Source of the DNA: Magnetococcales bacterium
Lineage (GTDB): Bacteria; Pseudomonadota; Magnetococcia; Magnetococcales; JADGCH01
Direction: 5' to 3'
Length of the DNA stretch: 16,597 nt
NCBI GenBank assembly: GCA_015228995.1
Contig: JADGCM010000024.1
Coordinates: 1-16,597 of the forward strand
Positions 6,099-14,988 of the stretch are shown in pieces; position 1 is the first letter of the stretch, and every line of letters begins with the position of its first letter. A program made the translations under genes and the position numbers. A model generated the notes under the pieces. It saw nothing but the letters and a program-made list of their open reading frames with translations. It had not been told where the DNA came from and did no database searches.

Positions 6099-9000
6099 AT
6101 GGGTAGTGTAACAGCACCGTCTGCCCTTGACCTCGCCTCTGCCGACGATACCGGCTCTTCCAATAGCGATAACATCACTTCACAAAGCAGCAGTTTGACC
6201 ATCAGCGGTAGTGGTGGTGTGGCCGGCAATCGGCTGGTGCTGTTTGATGACCGCAATAACAATAATATCATCGATACGGGCGAGATTCTGACCACGGCGG
6301 GTATTACTGCCGCTGCCTGGGCGGCGGATGTCAGCCTGATGGCGGGCACACATGCCGTTAAGGCGGTGCAGGTAAATACCGCTGGCTACGTACAGACATT
6401 GTCTTCCAGATTGACCAATGGGGTAACGAGTAGATTCAACTCGGGTATCGTCTCTTTTGGTTACGTCACTGCCGGTTCAAAGAACATTGCCATCACAATC
6501 GACGGTTTTAATGGCGCAGAAGACGATATTCAAATTTTTACTCGTAGTGGGCGGCATCTGGTCGGCACCGCTATTACTGACGGTACTGACAATGATGCCA
6601 CGTGGGGACGGAACGGTATTAGACTTTCTACCGTTAAATCTGTTTTATTGACAGATAAGAATGGTTTTTTGCCGGACGCTGCCTATGACCGATCATCCCT
6701 CAATAGTGGTGACCCAACCGGTTCGTACCTGTTTACAACGCCACTCAAGGCACCGACCTATACCACCACCTACAACGGAATGAAGTTGGCCTACAGTGGC
6801 GATGCGGATCGTATCGGTGCCGGTGATTCGAATAATGACGGCAACACCTATAATAGTCAAACTCTTGAAATTGCAAAGATTGATATTGTTACTGAAGATC
6901 TGGTAGTGGTTTGTTCCGGTATCGGAGTGTTCAGTATTAAGACCTCATGGGATTATTTTGAGGCCAATAGTGTGATCGGCAACAGCAGTCCCCCATCCGA
7001 GGCGCTGATCGTCACTGTGGTGACTCCCCCCACTGCCCTTGATCTGGTTGCTGCCGACGACACGGGCCGATCCGACAGCGATAACCTCACCTCTCAAACC
7101 AGCACTCTGACCATCAGCGGCAGTGGTGGGGTGGTCGGGGCGACGTTGGTGTTGTTCGCAGATCAAGACAACGATGGTGTCATCGACAGTGGCGAGGCGT
7201 TGGCCACCGCTGCTGTTACAACCACGACCTGGAATGCGGATGTTGATTTGGTGGCGGGGATCCATAACATCAAAGCCATTCAAACCCTGTCTGGGACCAG
7301 TAGTACGGCATCGGCGGCGTTGCTGGTCACCGTGGACAACACCGTGCCGGTGCTGACCGGTCTGGATCTTGCCGCTGTTGACGATTCCGGTAACTCCAAT
7401 AGTGACGATCTTACCAGACAGACCAGTGCATTGACCATTAGTGGTGGCAGCGGTGAAATTGGCGCCACACTGGTGCTCTTTGAAGACAAGAATAGCGACG
7501 GTCGCATCGGCAGTGATGAGGCGTTGGTCACCACCAACGTGACGGCAGCGGTATGGGCGGCTGATGTGGCTCTGACTATGGGCACTCATGTGATTAAAGC
7601 CATCCAGACCGATGCGGCGGGCAATAACAGCACGGCGTCTACAGCGTTGATGATCACGGTGGACGATGGGGTTCCACCCGTACCGACCGGGCTTGACCTT
7701 GCTGCTGCTTCTGATAGCGGTTCTTCCGATAGCGACAATATCACCAATCAGACTAGCGCCCTGACCATCGGCGGTAGTGGCGGGATGGCCGGTGCAACGT
7801 TGGTGCTGTTTGCGGATCAAGACGGCGACGATGTCATTGATGGCAGCGAGACGTTGGCCACTATTGGCGTTACGACGGTGGAATGGACAGTCAATGCTGA
7901 TCTGGCAGCGGGCACCCACGCTGTCAAGGCTGTGCAGATTCTGGCGGGCAACAGCAGCGTCGCATCGGCGGCGTTGAATGTGACAGTCGATACAACCGCC
8001 TCCACTCCAACGGGGCTCGATCTGGCAGCATCCGACGACAGTGGCCCTTCCGACAGCGATAATATTACCCGTCACACCAGTGATTTGAGCATCAGTGGTA
8101 GCGACGGTGAAATCGGGGCAACGCTGGTGCTGTTTGATGATCGGGACAACGATGGTCTCATCGGTGCTGGCGAGGCTTTGAACACCATGAACGTGGTGGC
8201 AACGACCTGGAGTGCCGACATCATGTTGGCAGTCGGTAGCCATACCATCAAGGCGATCCAGAATGATCGGGCCGGTAACAGCAGCGAAGTCTCCGTAGCG
8301 TTACCCATCGTCGTAAATATCCCGGACGACTATGCCGCCGCTGCCGATACCACCGGGCGCTTGTCGGTCGGCCATCCGGCGACGGGCATGATCGAGATCG
8401 CGGAGGATGTCGATTGGTTTGCGATCAACTTGACGGTGGGCAGTGTTTACACCTTCGATTTGGTAGGGTTGGCCACAGCACAAGGGCCACTGGCCGATCC
8501 TTATCTCCAGCTGCGGGATCAAAATGGCACGTTGCTCTCCGTCGGTGAGGATGGCGGCGCCAGCTTGAGTGCGCGGTTGGTCTATACCCCTGTGGTCAGT
8601 GGCAACTATTTTGTGGCTGCTGTGGGCTATGGTGGCAGTACCGGCAGTTATCAGCTATCGGCATCCATCCTCCATCCACCTCTCTTGACCGGTCTCGATC
8701 TGGCAGCTGCCGACGATAGCGGCGTTTTAAATCATGACGATCTGACCAACCAGGTCAGCAGTTTGACCATTAGCGGTGAGGGGGGGGTAGCGGGCAACAC
8801 TTTGGTGTTGTTCGATGATGGCAACGGAAACGCGGTTATCGACCGTGGCGAGGAATTGGCGACCACCGGCATAACGGCCGCAGCCTGGAGCGCTGACATT
8901 AGCCTCATGGCAGGCACTCATAGCATCCGAGCGGTGCAGACCAATACAGCTGGCAATAGTGTGGCATCGGCGGCATTGCGGGTGACCATCGACACCGAGA

Positions 9001-12000
9001 CGCCATCCATGGTGACCGATCTTGATCTGGCTGCTGTGGACGACAGCGGCCGTTCCAGCAGCGACGATATCACCAACCAAGTCAGCGCCCTGACCATCAG
9101 CGGTGGTGGTGGAGAAGCGGGGTCTGTGCTGGTGCTGTTCAAAGATCAGAACAACGATGGGGTGCTCGACAGTGGTGAGGCGTTGGCCACCACCAACGTG
9201 ACAGCGACGGCTTGGAGTGCCGACATTGACTTGACTTCTGCTACCCACGCCATCCGCGCCGTCCAGATGGATCGGGCGGGTAATCTAAGCCCTGCATCAA
9301 TGGCGCTGGATCTCACCGTTACGGCTTCGATGCCAGCCGCTCCCACCCAGCTTGATTTGGCCACTGCCGACGATACCGGTCGTTCTAATAGTGATAACCT
9401 GACCAAACAGATCAGTGACCTGACCATTGCTGGCAACGGCGGCGAAGTGGGCGCTGTGTTGATACTGTTTGACGATCAAGACCTGGATGATGCAATCGAT
9501 AGCGGCGAGTCATTGGCGACAACAGCTGTGACCGCAACGGCTTGGAGCGCCGACATCAATCTAGGAGCGGGTAGCCATGCCATCAAAGCGGTGCAGACCG
9601 GTGTCGCTGGGCTCACGAGTTTGGCGTCCGCAGCTCTGCTGATCACCATCGATACCATGGCGCCAGCCGCCTCAACTGGCCTAGATTTGGCCGCTGCCGA
9701 CGACAGCGGCAGTTCCGACAGCGATAACCTCACCGCCCAGACCAGTGGTTTGACGATCAGTGGCAGTGGCGGCGAAACCAGTGCAACCCTGCTGTTATTC
9801 CGCGATACCGATCAAGACGGCGAGATCGATAACGGTGAGGAGTTGGCAACTGTTGCCATCGGTAGCAGCAGCTCTTGGAGTAGTGATGTGGGTCTCCATG
9901 GGGGCACCCACGCCATCCGGGCTGTTCAGACTGATGCCGCTGGTAATGCCAGCAGTGCCTCGGTAGCGCTGGTCATCACCGTCGACTATAGCACCCCCGC
10001 CTCCCCTACCGGGCTTGATTTGGCCGCTGCTGATGACGCCGGTTTATCCGACCACGACGATATTACCAACCAAACAACGAACCTAACCATCGGCGGTAAT
10101 GGCCATAATGGTTATGCGGTGACACTATTTGAGGGGACGACACCACTGGCGACGACGGTCGTTGCCAACGGCTCATGGCGTGTCGATACGGCTTTGGTAG
10201 CTGGCAGCCACGCTCTCACCGCCACCCAAACCAGTATTGCTGGCATCAGCAGTGTTGCTTCAGAGCCGCTGCTGCTCACCATCGATACCACAGCTCCGGT
10301 CGTTCCGGCCGTTGTCTTGACCAATGACACCGGTAGCAGCGCTAGCGATAACATCAGCCGTGAGGCAGAGCTGACGGTCACGGCCATCGAGAACAACGCC
10401 ACCTTACAATACAGTCGCGACGGCAGCAGCTGGAGCAGCTCTTTTACCGCTAACCCAGGGGGGAACACGGTCTATGTACGACAGGTCGATGTCGCGGGCA
10501 ACAGCAGCGCCGCATCGGCCGCGTTACTATTTACTTGGGATCTCACCATGCCAGCGGCCCCGACGGTGGTTCTAACCAACGATACCGGCAGCAGTGCCAG
10601 CGATCAAATTACCAACAATGGGGCGCTAACGGTCACCGCCACTGAGAGCGGTGCCACCTTGCAATACAACAACAATAACGGCAGCTGGGGCACGCTCTTT
10701 ACAGCGGCTGCCAATCACAGCAACTATGTTTATGTGCGTCAGATCGATGCCGCGGGCAATATCAGTGCGGTATCAACGTTGTTGCTGTTTACACTCGATA
10801 CCATCGCGCCGCTGGCGCCAACTGTGGTGTTGACACATGATACCGGTATCAGTGCCAGCGACAACATCACCAGCAACGCCGCGTTGACCCTGATCGGTCT
10901 GGAGGGCGGTGCGACGCCGCAATATAGTACCGATGGTAGCAGTTGGGGCAGCTCTTTCAGGGCGGTTGCGGGCAGCAATACGGTTTATGTGCGTCAGATC
11001 GACGTTGCTGGCAATAGCGGCGCGGCCTCGGCGCCATTGTTGTTCACCTTGGATACGACCCCCCCTCCGGCAGCAACGGCCCTTGACCTAGCTGCTACGG
11101 ACGATGCTGGTTCCTCCAACAGCGACGATTTGACCAACCAGACCAGTAACCTAACCCTCAGTGGTGCGGGCGGCGATGTTGGGGCAACGCTGGTGTTGTT
11201 TCGGGATAAAGATGACGACGGCAATATCGACGCTGGGGAAGCGTTGGTCACCACCCTTGTCTCTGCTACGACCTGGAGTGCCGATATCAGTTTGGTCTCT
11301 GGCACCCATCTCCTCAAAGCGAGACAGTTCGATGCCGCCGGTAACAGTGGTGCGACATCGGCGGCGTTGCGGCTGACGGTCGATACGACAGCACCGGCCG
11401 CCCCCATCGTTGCCCTAGCCATTGACGGGGGTCGTAGCAACAGCGACCAAATCACCAATAACGGTGCGGTTACCGTCGCTGGTGTTGAGAGTGGCGCCGT
11501 GGTGCAATACAGCAACGATGGCAGCCATTGGGACAACTCTTTCGGGGCGATTGCGGGCAGCAATCGTGTTTATACACGTCAGATTGATCGGGCCGGTAAT
11601 GTCAGTCTGATGTCAAATGGGTTACTGTTCACCTTGGATACCATTGCCCCGACAGCAGTGACGGGTCTTGATTTGGCCGCTGCCGACGACATGGGCCTTT
11701 CCGACAGTGACAACATCACCAATCGTGTCCATGGACTGACCTTCAGCGGCGCCGGTGGCGAACCAGGGGCCAATCTGATTTTGTTCGATGATAAAAATAA
11801 CAACGGCCTCGTCGATCAGGGGGAGGGTTTCACCACTGTTGGGGTCGTCACCGCTGCCTGGAGCGTGGATACCGGCCTGTGGTCTGGTACCCATGCGATC
11901 CGAGCCGTGCAGATCGATGTCGCGGGCAACAGCAGCGCTGCTTCGTCCATTTTGTCGATGACGACGGATATCCTGTGGCCATCGGTGGTGACGGCACTTG

Positions 12001-14435
12001 ATTTATCCGCTGCCGACGATAGTGGTTCTTCCAACAATGACCACATCACCAAGCAGACGTCTGACCTCACCATCGCTGGTAAAGGGGGGGAAATTGGCGC
12101 CAGTTTGGTGCTGTTCGATGATTATGATAACGATGGTGTGATCGAGAGTGGCGAGGCCTTGAGCACCAGCCGCATCACCAGTGAGAGCTGGAGTGTTGAT
12201 GTCAGCCTAACGCCTGGTAGGCGCATTATTCGGGCTGTTCAAATCGACGTTGCAGGCAATAGCAGCGATGCCTCAGCAGTGTTGGAAGTGACGGTGGATA
12301 CCACCGCTCCTGCCATACCTGCGGCTCTCGATCTAGCCAGCGCGGATGATTCAGGTAACTCCAACAGTGACAATATCACCAGCCAAGTCAGTGGTCTTAC
12401 CCTCAACGGCGGCGGTGGCGAGGTGGGAGCGATGTTGATCTTGTTTGACGACAAGGACAGCGATGGGGTCAACGACAGTGGCGAGGCTTTGACCACGACC
12501 AAGGTCGCCGGTGCGTCATGGAACGCGGATATTAATCTGGCCGCCGGTAGCCACGCCATCAAGGCGATTCAGACCGATGCAGCGGGCAATAGCAGCCCAG
12601 CGTCAGCGGCGTTAACGATCAGCGTCGATTCTACCCTGCCTGCGGTCCCCACCGGGCTTGATCTGGCGACTGCCGATGATACCGGCCTTTCTGCGAGTGA
12701 CGACATCACCAAAAACAACAAGTCTCTAACCATCAGCGGTGGCAGTGGCAAAGCGGGTAACAAGTTGGTGCTGTTTGCTGATCGGGACAACGATGGAGTG
12801 GTCGACAGTGGTGAAGGGCTGACGACCATCACGATTACCAGTGCAAATTCGAGTTGGAGTGGTGACGTCAATCTGGTGGCTGGCAGCCATAATATCCGGG
12901 CGATACAAACCGATGCCAAAGGTAATAAGAGTGATGCTTCAGAGGTGTTGCGGCTGACGGTGGATACCACCACGCCCGCTCTACCAACGGCGCTTGATCT
13001 GGCTAGCGTTGATGATACCGGCCTATCCAACTCCGACAACATCACCTCACAAACCAGTGCCCTCACCATCAGCGGCAGTGGTGGTGAAGTCGGGACGACG
13101 CTGGTGTTATTTACCGACAAAGATAGCGATGGGGTGATCGACAGTGGCGAGCCATTGACCACCACCAGCATCGGTGGGGCTGATTGGAGTGTGAATCTCA
13201 GCCTGAAAGCGGGTAGTTACGCCATGAAGGCCATCCAGACCGATCTCGCTGGCAACAGCAGCAAGGCATCAACGGCTCTGGCAATGACTGTGGACACCAC
13301 CCTACCATCGGTCCCAGTTGCTCTAGACCTAGCCGCTGCTGACGACAATGGCGTTTCTAACAGCGATAACGTCACCTCGCAGATGACTGGCTTAACCATC
13401 AGCGGCAAAGGTGGAGAAGCCAATGCCAAGATAATTCTGTTTAGTGACAAAAACAGCGATGGGATCATCGACAGCGGTGAGGCGCTGGTGACGACCAGTA
13501 CCACCGGTGCAAGTTGGAATGCCGATATCAGCTTGGTGGCCGGTAGTCACGCCATCCAGGCGGTGCAGATCGATGGGGCCGGTAACGTCAGTAATACCTC
13601 AACGGCCTTGATGGTCACAGTTAATGGTGTCGCCTCACCCACCACACCCACCGATCTTGATCTTGCCGTTGACGACGACGACGGCAGTTCTAACAGCGAT
13701 AATATTACCTCCAAAACGACGGCCCTAACGATCCGTGGCAGCGGCGGTATGGTTGGCAAAAAACTGGTGCTATTTGATGACAAGGACAACGATGGGATCA
13801 TCGACAGTGGTGAGCCATTGACCACCGTTAACGTCACTGGCGCCACCTGGGGGGCCGATATCGCTCTAAAAGCAGGCAGCCATAGTATCAAGGCCGTGCA
13901 AGTAGATAGTGCCAGTGGTGCCAGTAGCCTGCCAAGTGTTGCTCTCTTGGTGATCGTCACTGCGGCGGCTGCAACCTTAGCAGCTCCCACCAACTTAGAT
14001 CTGGCTGCTGTTGACGATACCGGTGTTTCCAACAATGACAATATCACCGCCAACACCTCGGCACTGACCATTAGTGGCAGTGGGATCAAAGGAGCCAGTT
14101 TAACGCTGTTTGATGAAGAGGTGCCAATTAGCACCCTCTCGATCACCGCTGCCGATGGCAGGTGGACCAAAGATATCAGCTTGCCAGTTGGCACCCACAC
14201 CATCCGCGCCAGTCAAAGGAGCGATAGGGGCAGCAGTGAGCTCTCTCTACCGTTACGGATCACCATCGACCCAGCAGCCCGTTCTGCTCGTTCGGCTCGG
14301 TTGGCGCTGGCCATCGATAGCTATAGCAGCTTACAGACGCTGCCAACTGATGGCTTGGGCATGGGTGGGTTCGGGACGCTGGCAATCGAGAGTACCGGCG
14401 GGCAAGCCGAGCCATGGTTAGCGATGGTAAATTGA
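6099..14435 (+). CDS. Giant Ig-like repeat surface protein with EF-hand-like loops
   Basis: A 2778-aa modular protein, probably a secreted or surface adhesin; the substrate is unknown. Nineteen class A repeats of 108-113 aa begin at LDL motifs near residues 10, 314, 422, 532, 640, 866, 975, 1085, 1195, 1306, 1662, 1857, 1967, 2077, 2187, 2299, 2409, 2520 and 2633. Each has TISG, LVLF, a D-x-D/N-x-D-G-x-I-D-x-G-E loop (17 of 19), W-x-x-D, GxHxIxAxQ and AGNxSxAS. They resemble bacterial Ig-like domains of the Big_13 kind (from memory). Four class B repeats of about 86 aa start near 1405, 1490, 1576 and 1771. A PPC-like domain lies at about 741-860 and a unique module at about 97-293. The first repeat starts at residue 6 with no signal peptide. 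The last 50 residues are non-repetitive and Gly/Ser/Leu-rich, as in type I secretion signals. No secretion genes are seen here. Only one cysteine was noticed (272). Confidence 0.9.
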   Translation: MGSVTAPSALDLASADDTGSSNSDNITSQSSSLTISGSGGVAGNRLVLFDDRNNNNIIDTGEILTTAGITAAAWAADVSLMAGTHAVKAVQVNTAGYVQTLSSRLTNGVTSRFNSGIVSFGYVTAGSKNIAITIDGFNGAEDDIQIFTRSGRHLVGTAITDGTDNDATWGRNGIRLSTVKSVLLTDKNGFLPDAAYDRSSLNSGDPTGSYLFTTPLKAPTYTTTYNGMKLAYSGDADRIGAGDSNNDGNTYNSQTLEIAKIDIVTEDLVVVCSGIGVFSIKTSWDYFEANSVIGNSSPPSEALIVTVVTPPTALDLVAADDTGRSDSDNLTSQTSTLTISGSGGVVGATLVLFADQDNDGVIDSGEALATAAVTTTTWNADVDLVAGIHNIKAIQTLSGTSSTASAALLVTVDNTVPVLTGLDLAAVDDSGNSNSDDLTRQTSALTISGGSGEIGATLVLFEDKNSDGRIGSDEALVTTNVTAAVWAADVALTMGTHVIKAIQTDAAGNNSTASTALMITVDDGVPPVPTGLDLAAASDSGSSDSDNITNQTSALTIGGSGGMAGATLVLFADQDGDDVIDGSETLATIGVTTVEWTVNADLAAGTHAVKAVQILAGNSSVASAALNVTVDTTASTPTGLDLAASDDSGPSDSDNITRHTSDLSISGSDGEIGATLVLFDDRDNDGLIGAGEALNTMNVVATTWSADIMLAVGSHTIKAIQNDRAGNSSEVSVALPIVVNIPDDYAAAADTTGRLSVGHPATGMIEIAEDVDWFAINLTVGSVYTFDLVGLATAQGPLADPYLQLRDQNGTLLSVGEDGGASLSARLVYTPVVSGNYFVAAVGYGGSTGSYQLSASILHPPLLTGLDLAAADDSGVLNHDDLTNQVSSLTISGEGGVAGNTLVLFDDGNGNAVIDRGEELATTGITAAAWSADISLMAGTHSIRAVQTNTAGNSVASAALRVTIDTETPSMVTDLDLAAVDDSGRSSSDDITNQVSALTISGGGGEAGSVLVLFKDQNNDGVLDSGEALATTNVTATAWSADIDLTSATHAIRAVQMDRAGNLSPASMALDLTVTASMPAAPTQLDLATADDTGRSNSDNLTKQISDLTIAGNGGEVGAVLILFDDQDLDDAIDSGESLATTAVTATAWSADINLGAGSHAIKAVQTGVAGLTSLASAALLITIDTMAPAASTGLDLAAADDSGSSDSDNLTAQTSGLTISGSGGETSATLLLFRDTDQDGEIDNGEELATVAIGSSSSWSSDVGLHGGTHAIRAVQTDAAGNASSASVALVITVDYSTPASPTGLDLAAADDAGLSDHDDITNQTTNLTIGGNGHNGYAVTLFEGTTPLATTVVANGSWRVDTALVAGSHALTATQTSIAGISSVASEPLLLTIDTTAPVVPAVVLTNDTGSSASDNISREAELTVTAIENNATLQYSRDGSSWSSSFTANPGGNTVYVRQVDVAGNSSAASAALLFTWDLTMPAAPTVVLTNDTGSSASDQITNNGALTVTATESGATLQYNNNNGSWGTLFTAAANHSNYVYVRQIDAAGNISAVSTLLLFTLDTIAPLAPTVVLTHDTGISASDNITSNAALTLIGLEGGATPQYSTDGSSWGSSFRAVAGSNTVYVRQIDVAGNSGAASAPLLFTLDTTPPPAATALDLAATDDAGSSNSDDLTNQTSNLTLSGAGGDVGATLVLFRDKDDDGNIDAGEALVTTLVSATTWSADISLVSGTHLLKARQFDAAGNSGATSAALRLTVDTTAPAAPIVALAIDGGRSNSDQITNNGAVTVAGVESGAVVQYSNDGSHWDNSFGAIAGSNRVYTRQIDRAGNVSLMSNGLLFTLDTIAPTAVTGLDLAAADDMGLSDSDNITNRVHGLTFSGAGGEPGANLILFDDKNNNGLVDQGEGFTTVGVVTAAWSVDTGLWSGTHAIRAVQIDVAGNSSAASSILSMTTDILWPSVVTALDLSAADDSGSSNNDHITKQTSDLTIAGKGGEIGASLVLFDDYDNDGVIESGEALSTSRITSESWSVDVSLTPGRRIIRAVQIDVAGNSSDASAVLEVTVDTTAPAIPAALDLASADDSGNSNSDNITSQVSGLTLNGGGGEVGAMLILFDDKDSDGVNDSGEALTTTKVAGASWNADINLAAGSHAIKAIQTDAAGNSSPASAALTISVDSTLPAVPTGLDLATADDTGLSASDDITKNNKSLTISGGSGKAGNKLVLFADRDNDGVVDSGEGLTTITITSANSSWSGDVNLVAGSHNIRAIQTDAKGNKSDASEVLRLTVDTTTPALPTALDLASVDDTGLSNSDNITSQTSALTISGSGGEVGTTLVLFTDKDSDGVIDSGEPLTTTSIGGADWSVNLSLKAGSYAMKAIQTDLAGNSSKASTALAMTVDTTLPSVPVALDLAAADDNGVSNSDNVTSQMTGLTISGKGGEANAKIILFSDKNSDGIIDSGEALVTTSTTGASWNADISLVAGSHAIQAVQIDGAGNVSNTSTALMVTVNGVASPTTPTDLDLAVDDDDGSSNSDNITSKTTALTIRGSGGMVGKKLVLFDDKDNDGIIDSGEPLTTVNVTGATWGADIALKAGSHSIKAVQVDSASGASSLPSVALLVIVTAAAATLAAPTNLDLAAVDDTGVSNNDNITANTSALTISGSGIKGASLTLFDEEVPISTLSITAADGRWTKDISLPVGTHTIRASQRSDRGSSELSLPLRITIDPAARSARSARLALAIDSYSSLQTLPTDGLGMGGFGTLAIESTGGQAEPWLAMVN
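6387..6977 (+). other. Unique ~197-aa module inserted in repeat 1 of the giant protein
   Basis: Repeat 1 runs normally to N-T-A-G at residues 93-96, breaks into unrelated sequence, and resumes at G294-N-S-S, the continuation of the same AGNSS motif. The inserted stretch has its own composition: DGFNGAEDDIQIFTRSG near 135-151, aromatic-rich parts, Asp/Asn-rich loops (DGTDNDATWG, GDSNNDGNT) and a Cys at 272. The bases look more A/T-rich than the repeats around it. I do not recognise a domain family. An inserted ligand-binding or beta-sandwich module is plausible but unproven. Confidence 0.65.
8319..8682 (+). other. PPC-like domain within the giant protein
   Basis: Between class A repeats 5 and 6 lies a segment of about 120 aa with the pattern of a pre-peptidase C-terminal (PPC) domain. 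It begins with a D-D-Y-A and G-x-L-S-V-G lead-in, then the hallmark EDVDWFAINL (about residues 767-776), Y-T-F-D-L, PYLQLRDQNGTLL, and a final GNYFVAAVGYGGSTGSYQL. PPC domains are beta-sandwich adhesion or carbohydrate-binding modules in secreted proteins. A single copy inside a repeat array points to a module shuffled in. It is in frame and intact. Confidence 0.7.
10290..11650 (+). repeat. Class B short Ig-like repeats of the giant protein
   Basis: Three consecutive class B repeats (near residues 1405, 1490 and 1576) are followed by one class A repeat (1662) and a fourth class B repeat (1771). Their pattern is VVLTNDTGSSASDNI, L-T-V-T-A-x-E, ATLQYS-x-DGSSW, NTVYVRQID-x-AGNSS and LLFT-x-D-T. 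They lack the Asp-rich loop and are about 25 aa shorter than class A. Their even 85-86 aa spacing and close similarity point to recent tandem duplication, with a class A unit then placed between copies 3 and 4. Confidence 0.75.
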
Positions 14436-14457
14436 AAAAATAGGGGTGGCGGCCGGT

Positions 14458-14982
14458 CTATCGGTCGGACCGACGCCACACTTCCGGTACCGTACCTCCT
14501 AGCAGATAGTGACAGTCGTTGCACTTCTGCTGCACATCGTCCAGTGCTTTGATGACCGGTGCAGCCTCTCCTCCTTTTTCGATCCGCTGCAGGGTGGCTC
14601 GCTGAAGCGTTTTCATTGATTTTTGACATTGAGACGCCATTTTTTCAAACTGGCCAGCCGTCAAACTTGGTTGATCCTTGCTGATCTTCTGTAGGGTTAC
14701 TGCTTCGGCAGCATGCCAATCCATGGGGCCCACTAAGCCAAAAGTATCGTGCAGCGCATTGGCGTGACGGGCCAGATTATGACTGTAACGAAAATTGTGG
14801 TTGGCCAGCTGACGAATGGCATCAGCATGTATATTGAGCACGGTGATGACTGACTCAATGTAGCGTGCCTTTTCCGATGATTCGGCCTGGACCGATGCTA
14901 TTGGAGCCAGTAGCAGGGCTACCAGTGACAGCCGGCCTAGATGGATCGTCAAAAACTTGTAGCCGTGAAATGTTGGCAGCAT
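14458..14982 (-). CDS. Cytochrome c'/c556-like periplasmic monohaem protein
   Basis: The 174-aa product has a signal peptide (hydrophobic core about 15-30, likely cleavage after Ala33 in VQA). A largely alpha-helical mature protein follows, ending in a single haem site CNDCH at 154-158 and a short GGTVPEVWRR tail. A C-terminal CxxCH on the last helix of a four-helix bundle is the layout of the cytochrome c' and c556 families. No Met is visible near the start of the mature chain, where c556 has its sixth ligand, so a five-coordinate c'-type haem is possible; this is inference. It starts 6 bases after the stop of the upstream tetraheme gene, so the two form one operon. It converges with the giant gene, with only 22 bases between the two stops. 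Confidence 0.8.
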   Translation of the reverse strand: MLPTFHGYKFLTIHLGRLSLVALLLAPIASVQAESSEKARYIESVITVLNIHADAIRQLANHNFRYSHNLARHANALHDTFGLVGPMDWHAAEAVTLQKISKDQPSLTAGQFEKMASQCQKSMKTLQRATLQRIEKGGEAAPVIKALDDVQQKCNDCHYLLGGTVPEVWRRSDR

Positions 14983-14988
14983 GGCAGA

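Noticed and set aside
6945..8243. A 432-codon open reading frame on the - strand inside the giant gene
   Set aside because: It lies wholly antisense to the repeats, has a low-complexity composition that mirrors them, no ribosome binding site was noted, and similar antisense frames recur along the whole array. It is a shadow of the repeat codon pattern.
6099..14435. CRISPR array or DNA-level tandem repeat as the explanation of the periodicity near 330 bases
   Set aside because: The periodicity is at protein level with diverged codons and one long open frame. There are no short identical repeats with unique spacers.
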